Source of the DNA: Brachionus manjavacas
Lineage: Eukaryota; Rotifera; Eurotatoria; Ploima; Brachionidae
DNA: 64,000 nt
NCBI GenBank assembly: GCA_019054805.1
Contig: JAHQIY010000005.1
Coordinates: forward strand, 6,493,501 to 6,557,500
Direction of reading: 5' to 3'
Position numbers and translations under genes: made by a program. Position 1 is the first letter of the stretch; every line of letters starts with the position of its first letter. The notes beneath the pieces were generated by a model, which saw only the letters and a list, made by a program, of their open reading frames with translations, was not told the DNA's origin and ran no database searches. This document shows, one piece after another, positions 20,575 to 31,808 of the stretch.

Positions 20575-23078
20575 GTTAAACTTAAAAGTAAAATATGCAA
20601 AAGACTGCAAAATTAACTCAATAAAAATATTTATTTAATGGTGTGCACTCTGCAATGTTTCATTTTTCACAAAATGTAACCATTGCTGAAATAATATTGA
20701 AAAAAAGCGATGGTTCAAATATTTTATTCACTTTTAAATAAAAAATTAATTTTAAATTTATATTTGAAGCATTTTCGTATTTTTAATATTTAACCAAACT
20801 AGTTTAATTAACATTTTTTACAATAATTATTTAGTATGATTTCAAATATTTGTCTTTAATCTCTTTAAAACTGTTTATCTCATTTATTCTTTTTTAATAT
20901 TTTTTAACATCGCCTTAAAGGCGTTCACTGAAATAAATAATAATAATAATAATAATAAATTGAAATTAAATTTATTAGTGGAATAGAACGAGTTTAATTT
21001 GGGAACTTGAAGTTTTTGATCAATTTTTGATGCTCAAAATGATCAAATCAAGTTTAAATGAAATACATTGTAAATTCTTAATGGAATTAATACACAGGTA
21101 CATTTTTGGATTTAACATTCTTTGTTAAATCATAAGGTAAACTCTGCAATATCAAAATGTACATTGCAGAGTGCACATCATCTAAATGATATTATTTTCT
21201 GTGAGTTAATTTTGTTTGGTTTGATCATTTTGGGCATCATAAACTTCAATTTGCTTTCAATTTTTTTTGTAAAATTGAGAAAAAAAGAATGAAAATTCTT
21301 CTTTAAACTTTAAACAATCATTTTGATCTAAATTTACTTTAAATCGTTAAAAAATTTAAAAATTATGCAAACCTTTCATTTCATTTTTAAGATTTAATTA
21401 TTAAATTTTTATTTAAATTAAATATATTAAATTTCAAATAGGTTATAAAATGAAATAATTTATCTTTCCCACAAATTCTCTTGAAATAAAAAAGTTCAAT
21501 ATAAACTTAACAAAAAATGAGTGAATAAAATTTAATTTAAAATTAAATAAATCTATTTTACCAATAGGTTGAGAAAAAGAATATTTTTTTTAATTATTTT
21601 ATTTTTATCACATGGAAAGCATGTTACATTAAAATTATCTAAATTAATTCAAAGATTAATTTGATATCTAAAGATTAACTATTTGAATTAAAATGATGTT
21701 TGAATTGATCATTAGCTTCAAAATGTTCGGAAATAAATTAGAATATTTAGAAGAGCTCAACGATGGCATACTTAATTTGAGATTGGATTAATTTAAAATG
21801 GTATATATTTTATGTGATTTTTTTTTTCAAAATTTTGTTTTTATATTTAATTATCAAAAAATTAACTATTAATGATTGAAAAATAAAAAAGATTAAAAAA
21901 AATTATGGTTTTATCTAAAATTCTTATATTTTATTTGTTTGATAAAAACTTGAATTTTAATTTTATTTATTTTAATTTATTTTTATCAGTTTGTATTTTT
22001 TTATGTCACCACATACTGCAGTATGACCGCCAAACACTCAATTCTTAAATAAGTTGACTCAATAGAAAATTTTCTGTAATTTTAATCTAAATTTTTTTAA
22101 AATAACAACACAATTTAGGTGTATGTTTTCAGGTTGTGTACTAACCAGGAATGGCGTGTTTTTTAGGGAGTCGAATTTTTTTTGAAGACTCAAGAAAGAT
22201 TTCTCCTAGCGCATGAATCTACATTTTTTAGTTATCCTTCAAAATTCGGATTCAATTTCACTACCAGGACAAAATTACAATTATTAAAATCCTGGTACAG
22301 TTTAGGCTTAGGAAATTTTACGTCAAATCAACCTAGAAAATTTTTTATTTATTTAAAAAAAATAGAGTATGTTTGTGATTTGAACGTATTTTTAGATTTT
22401 TCAAAATTTTCAACTCATCAATAAAAACAGTAAATAAAAATTGAGCAAATTTTTTTAATTTTTTAAAAAATTGGTTATTTAGCAATAAAATAAATTTGAA
22501 ATTCCTTTAAAAATAAAGACTATGCTATTCATCCTTAAATGTCCCTTGATTTCAACAAACCCTATTTTGCTCTTGGAAGTTACTTCCAAGAATAATTCAA
22601 TATTTTTTGAGATTCACTTATGGATGGATTAAATGAATTGTTCAGTTGCCTTCCAACACAAGTCACTACCAGACTATAAACCCTATGAGTCCAATTCTTT
22701 TCAATTCAATTTTTTCTGAACAGTATTGTACAGCATTGGTACTAAGCTTAACAGCTTTGATGTTTCAATTAAGTGTAGAACACTTTATTAAAGTATGATT
22801 CAAGTTTCTAAATGTTTATCAATAAAAAAATATTTTAATTACATTTGAGTTCCATTACTAGTCCAAGACCAGAAGCAGCAGTCAACAATTTCTCGCTAGT
22901 ATCCATTCTTTTCAAATTAAATTTTAAAACTAAAAATAAGTTTAATTGAAAAAATCAGAGTTTAACTTCTGATTTAATATTCAGGATAATAATATTCCAC
23001 TAATTATTAAATATAAATGATATTAAGTATTCCACTTTAATAAGATACAAAATTTTAATATACAAATAGGAAATCAAA
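20575..23078. other. AT-rich repeat-bearing gap between hAT remnant and TAF6
   Basis: It holds a copy of a dispersed repeat (20630-20990; relatives near 0.7, 49.8 and 56.0 kb), a short-tailed retroelement end (20880-20962, ending in repeated AAT) and a MITE (20996-21258). From 21260 to 23078 I see only AT-rich DNA. A frame at 22182-22424 lacks domain features and has low-complexity composition. Confidence 0.5.
20996..21258. repeat. MITE with AACTTGAAGTTT..TGAT ends and a central hairpin
   Basis: The left end reads GAACTTGAAGTTTTTGATC and the right end is the reverse complement of AAATTGAAGTTTATGATGCC. Both are followed inward by CCAAAATGATCAAA-like words. Near the centre, ACTCTGCAAT faces ATTGCAGAGT (21134-21168). 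It is non-coding and shares ends with 19986 and 39846-40347. Confidence 0.6.
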
Positions 23079-26000
23079 TTAATTAAAGTACCAGTCCTCG
23101 GACTGGCCCGAAGAACTTTTTGACATGTTAACTTCATTAGTTTGCTTTTTGGGCTCTTTATCAGTCTCTTGATTATTCGCTTTTGATGGTTGATTTTTGG
23201 CCTTGTTCATTTCTAGCAACACCAATTGACCAATTAATGTCCCAAAATTTTCTGTCAAAAAATTTGACCCTATCTCGCTAGATTTGGAGGCCAAAATTTT
23301 TGAAATAATTTTCTGTAAAAAAAAATCACACATCTTAATCTTTTATTTTTTGGTAAAAATTTACAATAAGTTCCAATTTGACTCGTTCAGCAGCAAGCTT
23401 TTCGTTAGGCAATATATTACCATCTAAAACTTGGGAGATTTTTTCTCCGATAGGTTTTACCATTCCGAACACCACACTTTCAAAAATCTGGCCACAATTT
23501 TAAATTTTATAAATATTTTTCCAATTTTTAGACAATTTTTACATCATCTCCGAGCTCAGCTAGGCCGACAATTGCTCCGAACAGTGTCGAAAATAGACTT
23601 TTTTCCGACTTAATTGCGCTCACGTACACATTTATAATCCTCGATTGTAAAAATGTAAGAGTAGACCCATAAGCTCTATTAACTAAAGTTAGATTAAAAA
23701 AAAAATCGAAAAAAAATTTTACTTTAAAACTTGTCCCACCAGGAGAGCACTAAATTCTCTCAGAGCATAATGATTATCATAGTCCGGTCTGGCACAAAGC
23801 TGTTTGCTTAATAGACACGAAAAAATTGACGGCAAAAGCTCATGCAGCTATAAATTAATTTTAGCATTTGAAAGTATTTTTCAGTCTAAAAAACTGCTAT
23901 TTTTTGCTATTTTTTGGGAATTTGATTAATTTTACGTAAATCGCAAAAGTTTAAAAAAAGTAAATTTCCCGGATTTTACGGAAAATTTCGTAAAATCAAA
24001 AAGGGCCATAAAAATCCAATTTTTGCGATTTTTTAAGTTTTGTTTTTAAAATTAAAAGAAAATTTAAAATAATTTTTGAAATGCTGTGGAATGAAATAAA
24101 AGAATTTGCTAGAATTAAAATGGTGTTTTCCATTGCTGATGTAGCACTGGCAAGAGAATTTGAAAAATCACTTACAGTTAAAAAATGCAGAGAATATATA
24201 AATCATCTGAAAAAGGTTGAAATTTAAATTAAAGTTTTTGCCTCTTTAAAATTATAAACTTTGATAAATTAGGTAATTCAAATTGTAATTGAGTCAAATC
24301 ACTAAAATTTGTGTATCTGATGATTTGTGTATCTGATTTTTTCATCTTTTTTTTTACAATTTTTCACCAAAATAAAAAAAAATCTACGAAAATTTGCGTT
24401 AAAAAAAAATTAATTGCAAAAATTTGGATTTTTTGGCCCTTTTTGTTTTTACGAAATTTCACGTAAAATCTGGTAAATTTACTGCGATTTTGAGGATAAA
24501 GAAATAGCGATTGCGTTTTCATACAAACTTTCTAAAAATTACAAAACAAAAATTCTTTTTCATTAATTTAAATTGACAAAATTGAGCTTTTTAAAACTTA
24601 AATGATGAAAAAAATGAAAGAAAATGTTTCACTAAATTCGACAAAAAAATAATTTTTTTAATTTATATTGTGAGACTATATTTTTCCTCTTTGATCTATT
24701 CTAATTGAAATTATTTTTTTATTTGTAAATTTTTTTTATTTAAATTTCAAAATTCTGTCATCACTACTAAAATAATTTTGAATTAGGTGGTTATATTGAA
24801 AATCAATGCAGCTTTCTTTTTAAAGCTGCTCAATGCTTAACGCATTTGCTCGATTTAGCGACATGTCGTTTAATAATATTTTTAATGTTATAAGACCCTG
24901 TAATTCTGACCCTGTAATTCTACCCAGGTATAATGACATGTCGTTAAAGAATTGTCTTCCTAGATGTAACTTTTTTACAAATAGAGTCGTGAATGTATGA
25001 AAAAACTCCCGGATGATGTGGTAAATGCAAAGAACCTTTGTGGTTTCAAAGGAAGTCTTGATCGCTGTATGTCGATACAAATAGAAGCGACTGCTACAGC
25101 TTTTTAGAGCAATTCTTGAATAACCTCTAAGTAACTACTACTGCTTAATAAAAAAAAATTTAATTTTCAATTCTAAATTAACTTAAAATTTGATTAAAAA
25201 AATCAATTTATTGACCAATCTTTCTGAATTTTTTTTCTTTAAACTGGAAAAAAAGAAAAAATTTTTTTACACCCAGGGTTCCAAAATTAGCAAACCCTTT
25301 AAAAATTTGTTGTTCTTTAAGACTCAAAATCTCAAAGATAAAACTTAAATATACTAAAAAAAGTATATATATTCTGAAAGAGCATAAAATTCTCTACATG
25401 CTAATGTAATTTAGAAAAAAAAAAGGGTGTGGCGATTTTTGTTGGCTAAAAAAAAGGAAAAAAAATGTTTTTTTCTGGTTTAAATAGTATCTCCTCCGAA
25501 TTAATGGTGAACTATCATAACAGAGAAAAATAATCATAGAGAATATAAAAAATAAAATTAGAGAAAAATTATTAATAGTTTTAAAAGATGAGCCAGAATG
25601 GAACCAAATAATATCGAGTCTGATTTGTTGTTGCTGTTTGCTGGTAAACAGACTTGTTTCTAAGTCATAAGTCTTAAGTCAAGGCAAGTCAATGACTTAA
25701 ATTTTTTTTTTAAATGAAATAAATTTCTAAATAAACCATAATGTAGTACAAGCCGAGTGTGTGAATAATAAGCTTAGTATTTAGTTAAACACTTTATTTA
25801 AAATAAGTTTAAAAATAACAACTGAATCTACAATAATCTTAAAATTAAATCGGTCAGAGTTATAACTCTAATTTAGAGAGTTAGGACTGATTAGATTTGA
25901 ATTTTGATTTGGACTGATTAGATAGCTTTTATCAAAATATATCAATAATCAATTAAAAATTGTGCGCAAGCCGTTCGGAACAGCCCTGGTGGTCTTTCAA

Positions 26001-27945
26001 CTAAATTTTTATTTAATATATATTCAAAAAATTAATTTATCAAAATAAAAATATTAAAATTATGTGATTAGATTTGTAAATTTCTTGAAGATTTTACCAA
26101 AAAGTAATGTTTTAGTAAAAAAGGCGCTAATTGCTTTAAAATAATTTAATTAAAAAATAATGAATGTGAAAATAGATTTAATTTGAAATAATTTTTCCTA
26201 ACTTATTTTCAAAATTTTTTGAAAAAAAATTAGGAAAAAAAGCGTAAATATTTCGAAGATTTTAAATTAATAATTTAACGAAGAATAAAATCTGCAAAAA
26301 AATCAATTTAGAATTGTTTATTCGTGGCTTTGCTAATTTGATAATTGATTAGTTTCTGTCGCTATTTTTTTCTCTAAAGTAAAAATTCTCTAAAAAATTT
26401 TTCTCTATTATGAACGTTTACCAAATAAATCAGTAGTACAAAATTCATAGTTTTATTACAAATTTAATCGACCCTAGGTTTCAAATATCTGAATATTCTG
26501 TAACAAGAAGTCACAGTTATGTTTTGGAAAAACAGTTAGTCAGAAATGGTTTTTCAAGATTGAACTTCTTCACAAATTGAGTCGTGAATGAAAGGAACAA
26601 GTTGCCAAAAGAAGCATATATTACAAAAAAATAATTATTTGTACTTTTTAAAAATAATTTAAGCTTTTTCTTGTCCAAGTATTTCAAACAATTTTTTTCA
26701 AATTTTGATATAAAGTATATGACAGTTTTTTAGTTCCACTCTAATTTATTAAATTAAAAAAAAGATTACATATTTTTCCAGGTATATTGATTTGTTCTCA
26801 ATGAGAGCCTTGGCCATTCGCATTAGATAAATTAAAATAGCCATGTTCAATTGTACAATGTTAAGTCGAACCTAGAGACAAAGTTAATGTCGCCATGCTT
26901 TAAAAAAATTGCTCACTTACTCCCTCTGTTATGAACAGAATAAACCTTGGCAAAAGTTGATGCAGACCTGGATCAATGCTAAGACTGTTGAGTGCTTCCT
27001 GTTTAATAATTTTTAAAAATAGAAATTTTTATATCAATTGAACCGTACTGTTCGCTTTTGCTCATCGGCACCGACGCAAGCTTCGGTTATTTCTTTGAAA
27101 TAAAATTGTTGTTCCATGGACAGATCGTGTGGTACTAGATTTTTCAGTTTGACTAGATTCTCGCCAATGTTGGGCTTTTGGATAGGAAGGGCAATTTTTT
27201 CTTTCGATTTAACCGATGCTCCTTCGATAGCCTCTTGCTTTTTTATGTCCCTGCTGACTAGTTGAGGATTTTCGGGCACAGACGGCTGCACCCCCTCAAT
27301 TGCCAACCAATGTGCTAAAATTTATTTTAAATAAAAAAAATTTTTTTACAAAAATTTACCATTAATGACAAAATCATTGGGAAGTCTAATGCTTGAATTG
27401 TTAAGTGATATGACTTCGTTTAAGTCTAGCATTTGGTCATCTACGTAGAAAACACAACGGCCTCCACCGTTTCCTCCAGTCATAGTCGAACACCTGAAAG
27501 GTATTTGATCGTTTGAATAGAACCCATAAATTGGCTAAAAAAGGATTAGGAGAAAATTTTTATTTTTTTAATTTTTTGCTAAAATTACTTCAAAAGATCG
27601 AATCTTAAGAGCATAATCAATGTCCGAAGGATTGAGAGTTTTTCGTCTACTTTTGCGGCAATATTTTTGGGCATCCTTAAAATTTTTTAGAATTTGTTTT
27701 TTGGCTCTTTAGGTTTCTTTCTTTACCAGCAAAATGGATTTGATGGCAAATGTGAGGTCGTTGGCCAGTTCTCGACAGGCCTCTTCACTCATGTTGTTAA
27801 TGCCGATTGATTCGGCCATGAGTTTAATGGAATCATTGCTAGCGACAATTACAGCTGGTTGACTGGAATTATCGTCCTTTTTTGACGGGTCAGTAGAATT
27901 GGTTTCATTCGATATTCGATTCATTTTTGCCAAAATGAACGGCAC
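23079..27945 (-). CDS. TAF6: TAF6, TFIID/SAGA-type histone-fold subunit
   Basis: TAF6 pairs with TAF9 through its histone fold, inside TFIID. Ten exons join in frame: 27945-27727, 27675-27589, 27534-27360, 27314-27049, 26998-26921, 26871-26770, 23847-23723, 23675-23543, 23487-23365 and 23312-23079, giving 513 residues. The histone fold spans exons 1-2 ([20 protein letters not shown], then [15 protein letters not shown]). Exon 3 has IYGF and IPFR, exon 4 [17 protein letters not shown] and [12 protein letters not shown], and exons 5-10 the HEAT-repeat domain ([71 protein letters not shown]). Every junction keeps frame with GT...AG sites. Introns are about 45-65 nt except intron 6 (2.9 kb), which is full of transposon debris. 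The long Ser/Pro-rich tail of vertebrate TAF6 is replaced by about 40 Lys/Asn/Gln/Ser-rich residues. A second in-frame ATG lies seven codons in (27924). Confidence 0.95.
23900..24510. repeat. MITE-like element with ~100-bp inverted ends, in TAF6 intron 6
   Basis: The left end (about 23935-24040) includes AAATCGCAAAAG, GATTTTACG, TTTCGTAAAA and AAAAAGGGCCA. The right end (about 24395-24500) is the reverse complement of the same ordered words. Between them an unremarkable 50-codon frame (24081-24227) reads [20 protein letters not shown] and onward; I do not recognise it. No transposase domain is visible. Confidence 0.6.
24895..25112 (+). mobile_element. LINE reverse transcriptase C-terminal fragment
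   Basis: After one frame change it reads [10 protein letters not shown], then [20 protein letters not shown]. This is the conserved end of jockey/CR1-type LINE ORF2 ([18 protein letters not shown]). Located in TAF6 intron 6. Confidence 0.7.
25245..25400. repeat. Solo end of the 46.1-47.1 kb element family
   Basis: It shares CCCTTTAAAAATTTGTTGTTCTTT-like sequence and ATATTCTGAAAGAGCATAAA with the terminal repeats of 46098-47145. It lies in TAF6 intron 6 and is non-coding. Confidence 0.55.
25640..25715. repeat. AAGTCA-family repeat end
   Basis: ACAGACTTGTTTCTAAGTCA followed by AAGTCAAGGCAAGTCAATGA and a T-run matches the block at 1465-1585 closely. It lies in TAF6 intron 6. Confidence 0.5.
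25742..25835 (-). mobile_element. LTR remnant of the gypsy family seen at 52.6 kb
   Basis: The reverse complement of TGTAGTACAAGCCGAGTGTG, AATAATAAGCTTAGTATTTAG and AACAACTGAATC matches the 3' part of the LTR at 52553-52696. Similarity ends exactly at TACA, which supports that as the true LTR edge. It lies in TAF6 intron 6. Confidence 0.65.
26490..26635 (+). mobile_element. LINE reverse transcriptase C-terminal fragment, second copy
   Basis: It reads [20 protein letters not shown], then FTN, stop, [13 protein letters not shown]: the same LINE C-terminal block as at 24895-25112 in a different copy. Located in TAF6 intron 6 close to the exon 6 donor. Confidence 0.7.
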
Positions 27946-28884
27946 ATCATTTAACTTTAGATTTTACAAAATTTAATTTCAAAACGTTCAACACATGTGT
28001 TTAAATGAATGATTTAGATCAAATTTTGGATTCAACTTTTCACTAATGACAAATTTATCTTAACTTTAATTTAAATTTTATAATTTTAAATCAAAATTTG
28101 ATCCATTAAAAAAATTATTCAGAAAAGGTTTTTTTTCCAATTTTTTTAAATTTATGTATGAAATTTATTACAAATAAATAATATTGATAAAAATAGCGTT
28201 AACGTCTGAGATGGGTCAATTTTGACCCCAAAAAATTAAGCTTTTTTATTCGGTTGTATGCCAAGATCGGGCCAGTTTTGACCCAGGGAAAAAAAATATT
28301 ATTTTGTAAAATTTTATGGAGATTTAATTTTATAATTTTATGAAAAAAAGCGGTTAAAAAATAAAATAGCTAGATAGATAGATAATTTTAGAGAGATGAT
28401 CTCTCAGGGCTGTTCTGAAGCGAGGCCTCATGCAACCTACATTTTTTTGTATCAAAAAGGAGAGAAAAAAGAGAGAAGATATGGTTCAAAAAAAAATAAA
28501 ATTAAAATAAAATTAATTTAAATTAAATAAGTTCTACATAAGCGCGGAAAAAAAATCATTTTTTCTGAGTTTTGTTTTTTATTGTTTTTATTATTATTTT
28601 ATATTTTGTAGTGTGGATTAACTTGGTTATGAAATTAAAGGGTAAAACTAGATAAATTATGGTATTTATAGTTTGTATAACTTGTCTAAGGCTTCTGAAT
28701 AGTCGCTATTGGAGTTGGCTTAGGAACTCCAATATAAATTAATAGGTTACAATTTTTTATTCTTTTTTTATGCAAAAATTAAATATTTTTTATGTAAAAA
28801 TTATAAATTTTTATTTTAATTGAAACTAAATTAATAAAATAATCTTTAATTCGATTTTATTTCTAATTTGTATGATTTTTTTGT
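27946..28884. other. TAF6 upstream region and AT-rich gap
   Basis: The TAF6 promoter should lie just above 27945; I see no clear core element. At 28199 TTAA is followed by CGTCTGAGATGGGTCAATTTTGACCC, with GGGCCAGTTTTGACCC downstream (28267-28283). TTAA plus GGGTCAAAATTGACCC-like ends recalls piggyBac termini, but no opposite end or transposase was found. A small hairpin (ATTGGAGTT...GGAACTCCAAT) lies at 28709-28736. Confidence 0.4.
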
Positions 28885-29090
28885 CTATTCTGTAATTCTT
28901 GAAAGCCAAACGAATATCAAAATAAAATATTGAAATTTTCTGCAACACTGTCCTGTGACAGGTTTTCCATTTTGACACTACTCGATTTGTAAGGAAATTG
29001 TAACTGTATGAGCCTCATATTATTCTTCCTTCTTAAATTCTCAAAGCCATTGATTATTTTGTACATTTGATTTTAGTCTATCCTCATATT
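28885..29090 (-). mobile_element. LINE C-terminal fragment (YKIINGFENL type)
   Basis: The minus strand reads MYKIINGFENLRRKNNMRLI, then QLQFPYKSSSVKMEN, before a stop: the late ORF2 motif YKI-NGF of CR1/jockey-like LINEs. It is a different family from the A LINE. Confidence 0.65.
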
Positions 29091-29091
29091 T

Positions 29092-30300
29092 ATTTATTTA
29101 TTTATTGAATTGAATTAACCTCCTTTAAGGAGAAGTAAAAAAAAAAAAAAAAAAATATATAAAAAGATTTTTTGTGTTTTTGTGTTTTTTTAAAAATGAA
29201 AAATTATTACCTAAAAATAAAATTACAAAAAATAAAAAAGGAACATTAGTTCGAAAATAGAAAAAGGCATGACAGTTAGAAAGCAAGATAATTTGGACCA
29301 AAATTCATGAATTTCTTTAATTTGGAATTAGCTCGTTTAGGAGAGTTCTGAAATGTTTTAATTTTAAATTGCATAGACATAACCAAATTGAATCAGATAT
29401 ACCATCATTAGAAATCAGATTAATCTTAAGATTTTCTTTAAGTTGGTTTGTATTTACTGTAATTTTTACTGTACTTGGAAATAAGAACCAAGTCAGAGGA
29501 AAAAGGTTTATTAGAGGGGGGGTCATTAAGCATATATTTTAAAAATTGTGATGATAGATAATTATATTTAATTGTATCAATAAAAGTTAGTTTTTAAAAT
29601 AGATAAAGTTCATCAAAGTTGAAAACTTTCAGTACTTTTAAGACTCGTGATATGTGACAATAGGCTTTTAAACCAAAAATTTGTCTAATTAAGTTGTTTT
29701 GTAATTTATTTATTGAATCCTTTGTGGTCGAATTAAGAGTGAGAGCATCAAGACCATATGTGAATTTAGATAAGCAATATGTTTTGTATATAAATGATTT
29801 GAATTTAGGTGAAGAGGAAGGACTATTTTTAGGCAGAAGATACGAAATTCCAAAAAAGCTGCTCTGAACTTTTTTAAAATTTATAATTACCTGTGTGTTA
29901 AAGTCAAGATTAGAATCTATAATGAATCCTAAGTATTCTAACTGATTTGCTTCTTTAAGTTCGGATCCATTAAGGTGAAATACCGACTTAAATAATTGAA
30001 TGCCAAAGTTAACAATTTTTGTTTTATTAGGGTTAAATTTTATTCTCCATTTATTCCCATAAGTCCCACAAATATCCAAAAGCATTTGTAGATGGGAGTC
30101 AACTGGGCTTATTAAGACTATATCATCTGCGTAGAAAATGATAGAAACATTAAGATTTTTATAAAGAGCTCCAAGTTGATTGTTAAGGCATTCTATTATA
30201 AGATCATCAATATATATGTTAAAAAGAAATGAAGATAAAATAGCTCCTTGTTTTACACCAGTTTCAATTTTGAAGGATTTTAAAGAATAAACGCGGTGTC
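29092..30300 (-). mobile_element. 5'-truncated LINE (family B) with AATA tail
   Basis: The minus strand encodes the catalytic half of a non-LTR reverse transcriptase: KTGVKQGAILSSFLFNIYID, then the catalytic FYADDIVLISP near 30130, then the open frame 30085-29594 (WRIKFNPNKTKIVNFGI, then LEYLGFIIDSNLDFNTQV). The 3' end is an AATAAATAAATA tail at about 29092-29115. The 5' end stops abruptly near 30300. Typical 5'-truncated insertion. Confidence 0.8.
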
Positions 30301-30549
30301 AAACTCCATGTGGCTAAAAAAACCCAAAATTTTTTTTCTCTATAAAACTTAAGTTTCTTCCTTAATTTTAAACTGGCGTGAAGTTTTCACGTGAGTTAAT
30401 TTTTTTTTTCATTCATATCTTGCTATATTCTTCTAAATTTACACTATTTTCACGGAAGCGCTAAGAAAATAAAGGCTTAAATAAAATTATCACCGCTTAT
30501 AAATATTGAAAGTTACTTAAACATTGAAAAAACTATATCGATTTAAAAA

Positions 30550-30647
30550 ATGTCTGAGCACACAATCCCTATATTTTTGACCGATGTTAAAAAAATCACC
30601 CAAAAGCTAAGCGTTTACCAAGCAAACAAAGACAAATATCATACGAG
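30550..30647 (+). CDS. Possible orphan first exon, function unknown
   Basis: ATG at 30550 opens 32 codons of well-mixed composition (MSEHTIPIFLTDVKKITQKL and onward) ending at a good donor, ACGAG|GTAAAT at 30647. It resembles in style the host first exons here. No continuation was found before the LINE tail at 30828. It could be the 5' exon of a gene broken by the LINE, or chance. Confidence 0.3.
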
Positions 30648-31808
30648 GTAAATTTCTAAACGTAATAGAATCGTACCTTGAGAAACAAGAAAGGGTTGAG
30701 ATCAAATTAAAACACTCGAACGCCGTAGTTTAAAAAGCAACCGATCGATTATAAGCATCTTATCTTAGTATAAACGCTAACTGTATTCTTAGTTAAAAAA
30801 TGTGCAAGTATATCATTACGATAGTTTATTATTTATTTGTTTTCTGTACCGAGCTAGGGCTCCTTCAGAATAAATTAAAAAAATCAAAATCAAAATAAAA
30901 AATTAAATTAAAGTTAATAAATTGAAATTAAAAAATCAAAATAAAATAAATTAGCTAAAAAAAAAAAATGAAAGTTTAGAAGACATAGATTGTAACATGT
31001 GGCAAATGTTTACATAATTCTGGTTTACGGAAAAAAGGAGGAAATAGTAAGGTAGCAATTACACAATGGAGTTGGATATTCAATATATCTTGATTCGAAA
31101 CCTTCTTTGTATTCCTCCACCAGTCTTACAACCAATGGAATAGAATGACTCAGTCCTGTCCCAACATATCTCTCACTCAACTCAAAAAGCCGATTTGAGA
31201 CTGTTAGTAATTTAAGTTTATTAAAAGCTTCATGATACACGATATTGGAGGGAGTATCATATTTTAACTTAAGGATAGATCTAACTGCTGTATTCTGAAT
31301 TGCTTGTAGTTTTTTGATATTATTTTCTGAAAATGAATTGAAGCAAGGAAAAGAATAGTCTAGAATTGATCCGACTAAAGATTAATATAAATTTCCTAAT
31401 GTGTTTTTGAGTGAGACCCCATTTTTTGTTTGACAATATCTTAATAATATTTAGCCTTTTGTTGCAGCGTTCTTTAATTTCGTCTACTAATATATTAAAA
31501 TTTGAATCAAATTTTATACCATGAAACTTGATTTCTTTTTGGTTCATTATTCTGTTTCCATAAATTTTTAAGTTTAGATTATAACTCTCTTTTTTGTTCC
31601 TAGAGAAGACTACTGAACATGACTTTTCAACTGATATCTTCATTTTCCATTTAATAAGCCATTGTTCTAGTTCGTTGGTGTATTTATTAATCTTATTTTC
31701 TAGGTTCCCTTTCTTGTTATAAATGAAGAATGTAACTAGATCATCTGCGAAAAGCAGAGAGTATTCATTATTTGTTTTGTTTCTTTTTGGGATGTCATTA
31801 ATATATAT

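Noticed and set aside
22182..22424. 80-codon open frame
   Set aside because: Low-complexity composition, no motif or splice partners; typical chance frame in this base composition.
23487..23543. Apparent one-base frame error between TAF6 exons 8 and 9
   Set aside because: Recounting the T-run after the acceptor showed five Ts, which restores a perfect phase-0 junction.
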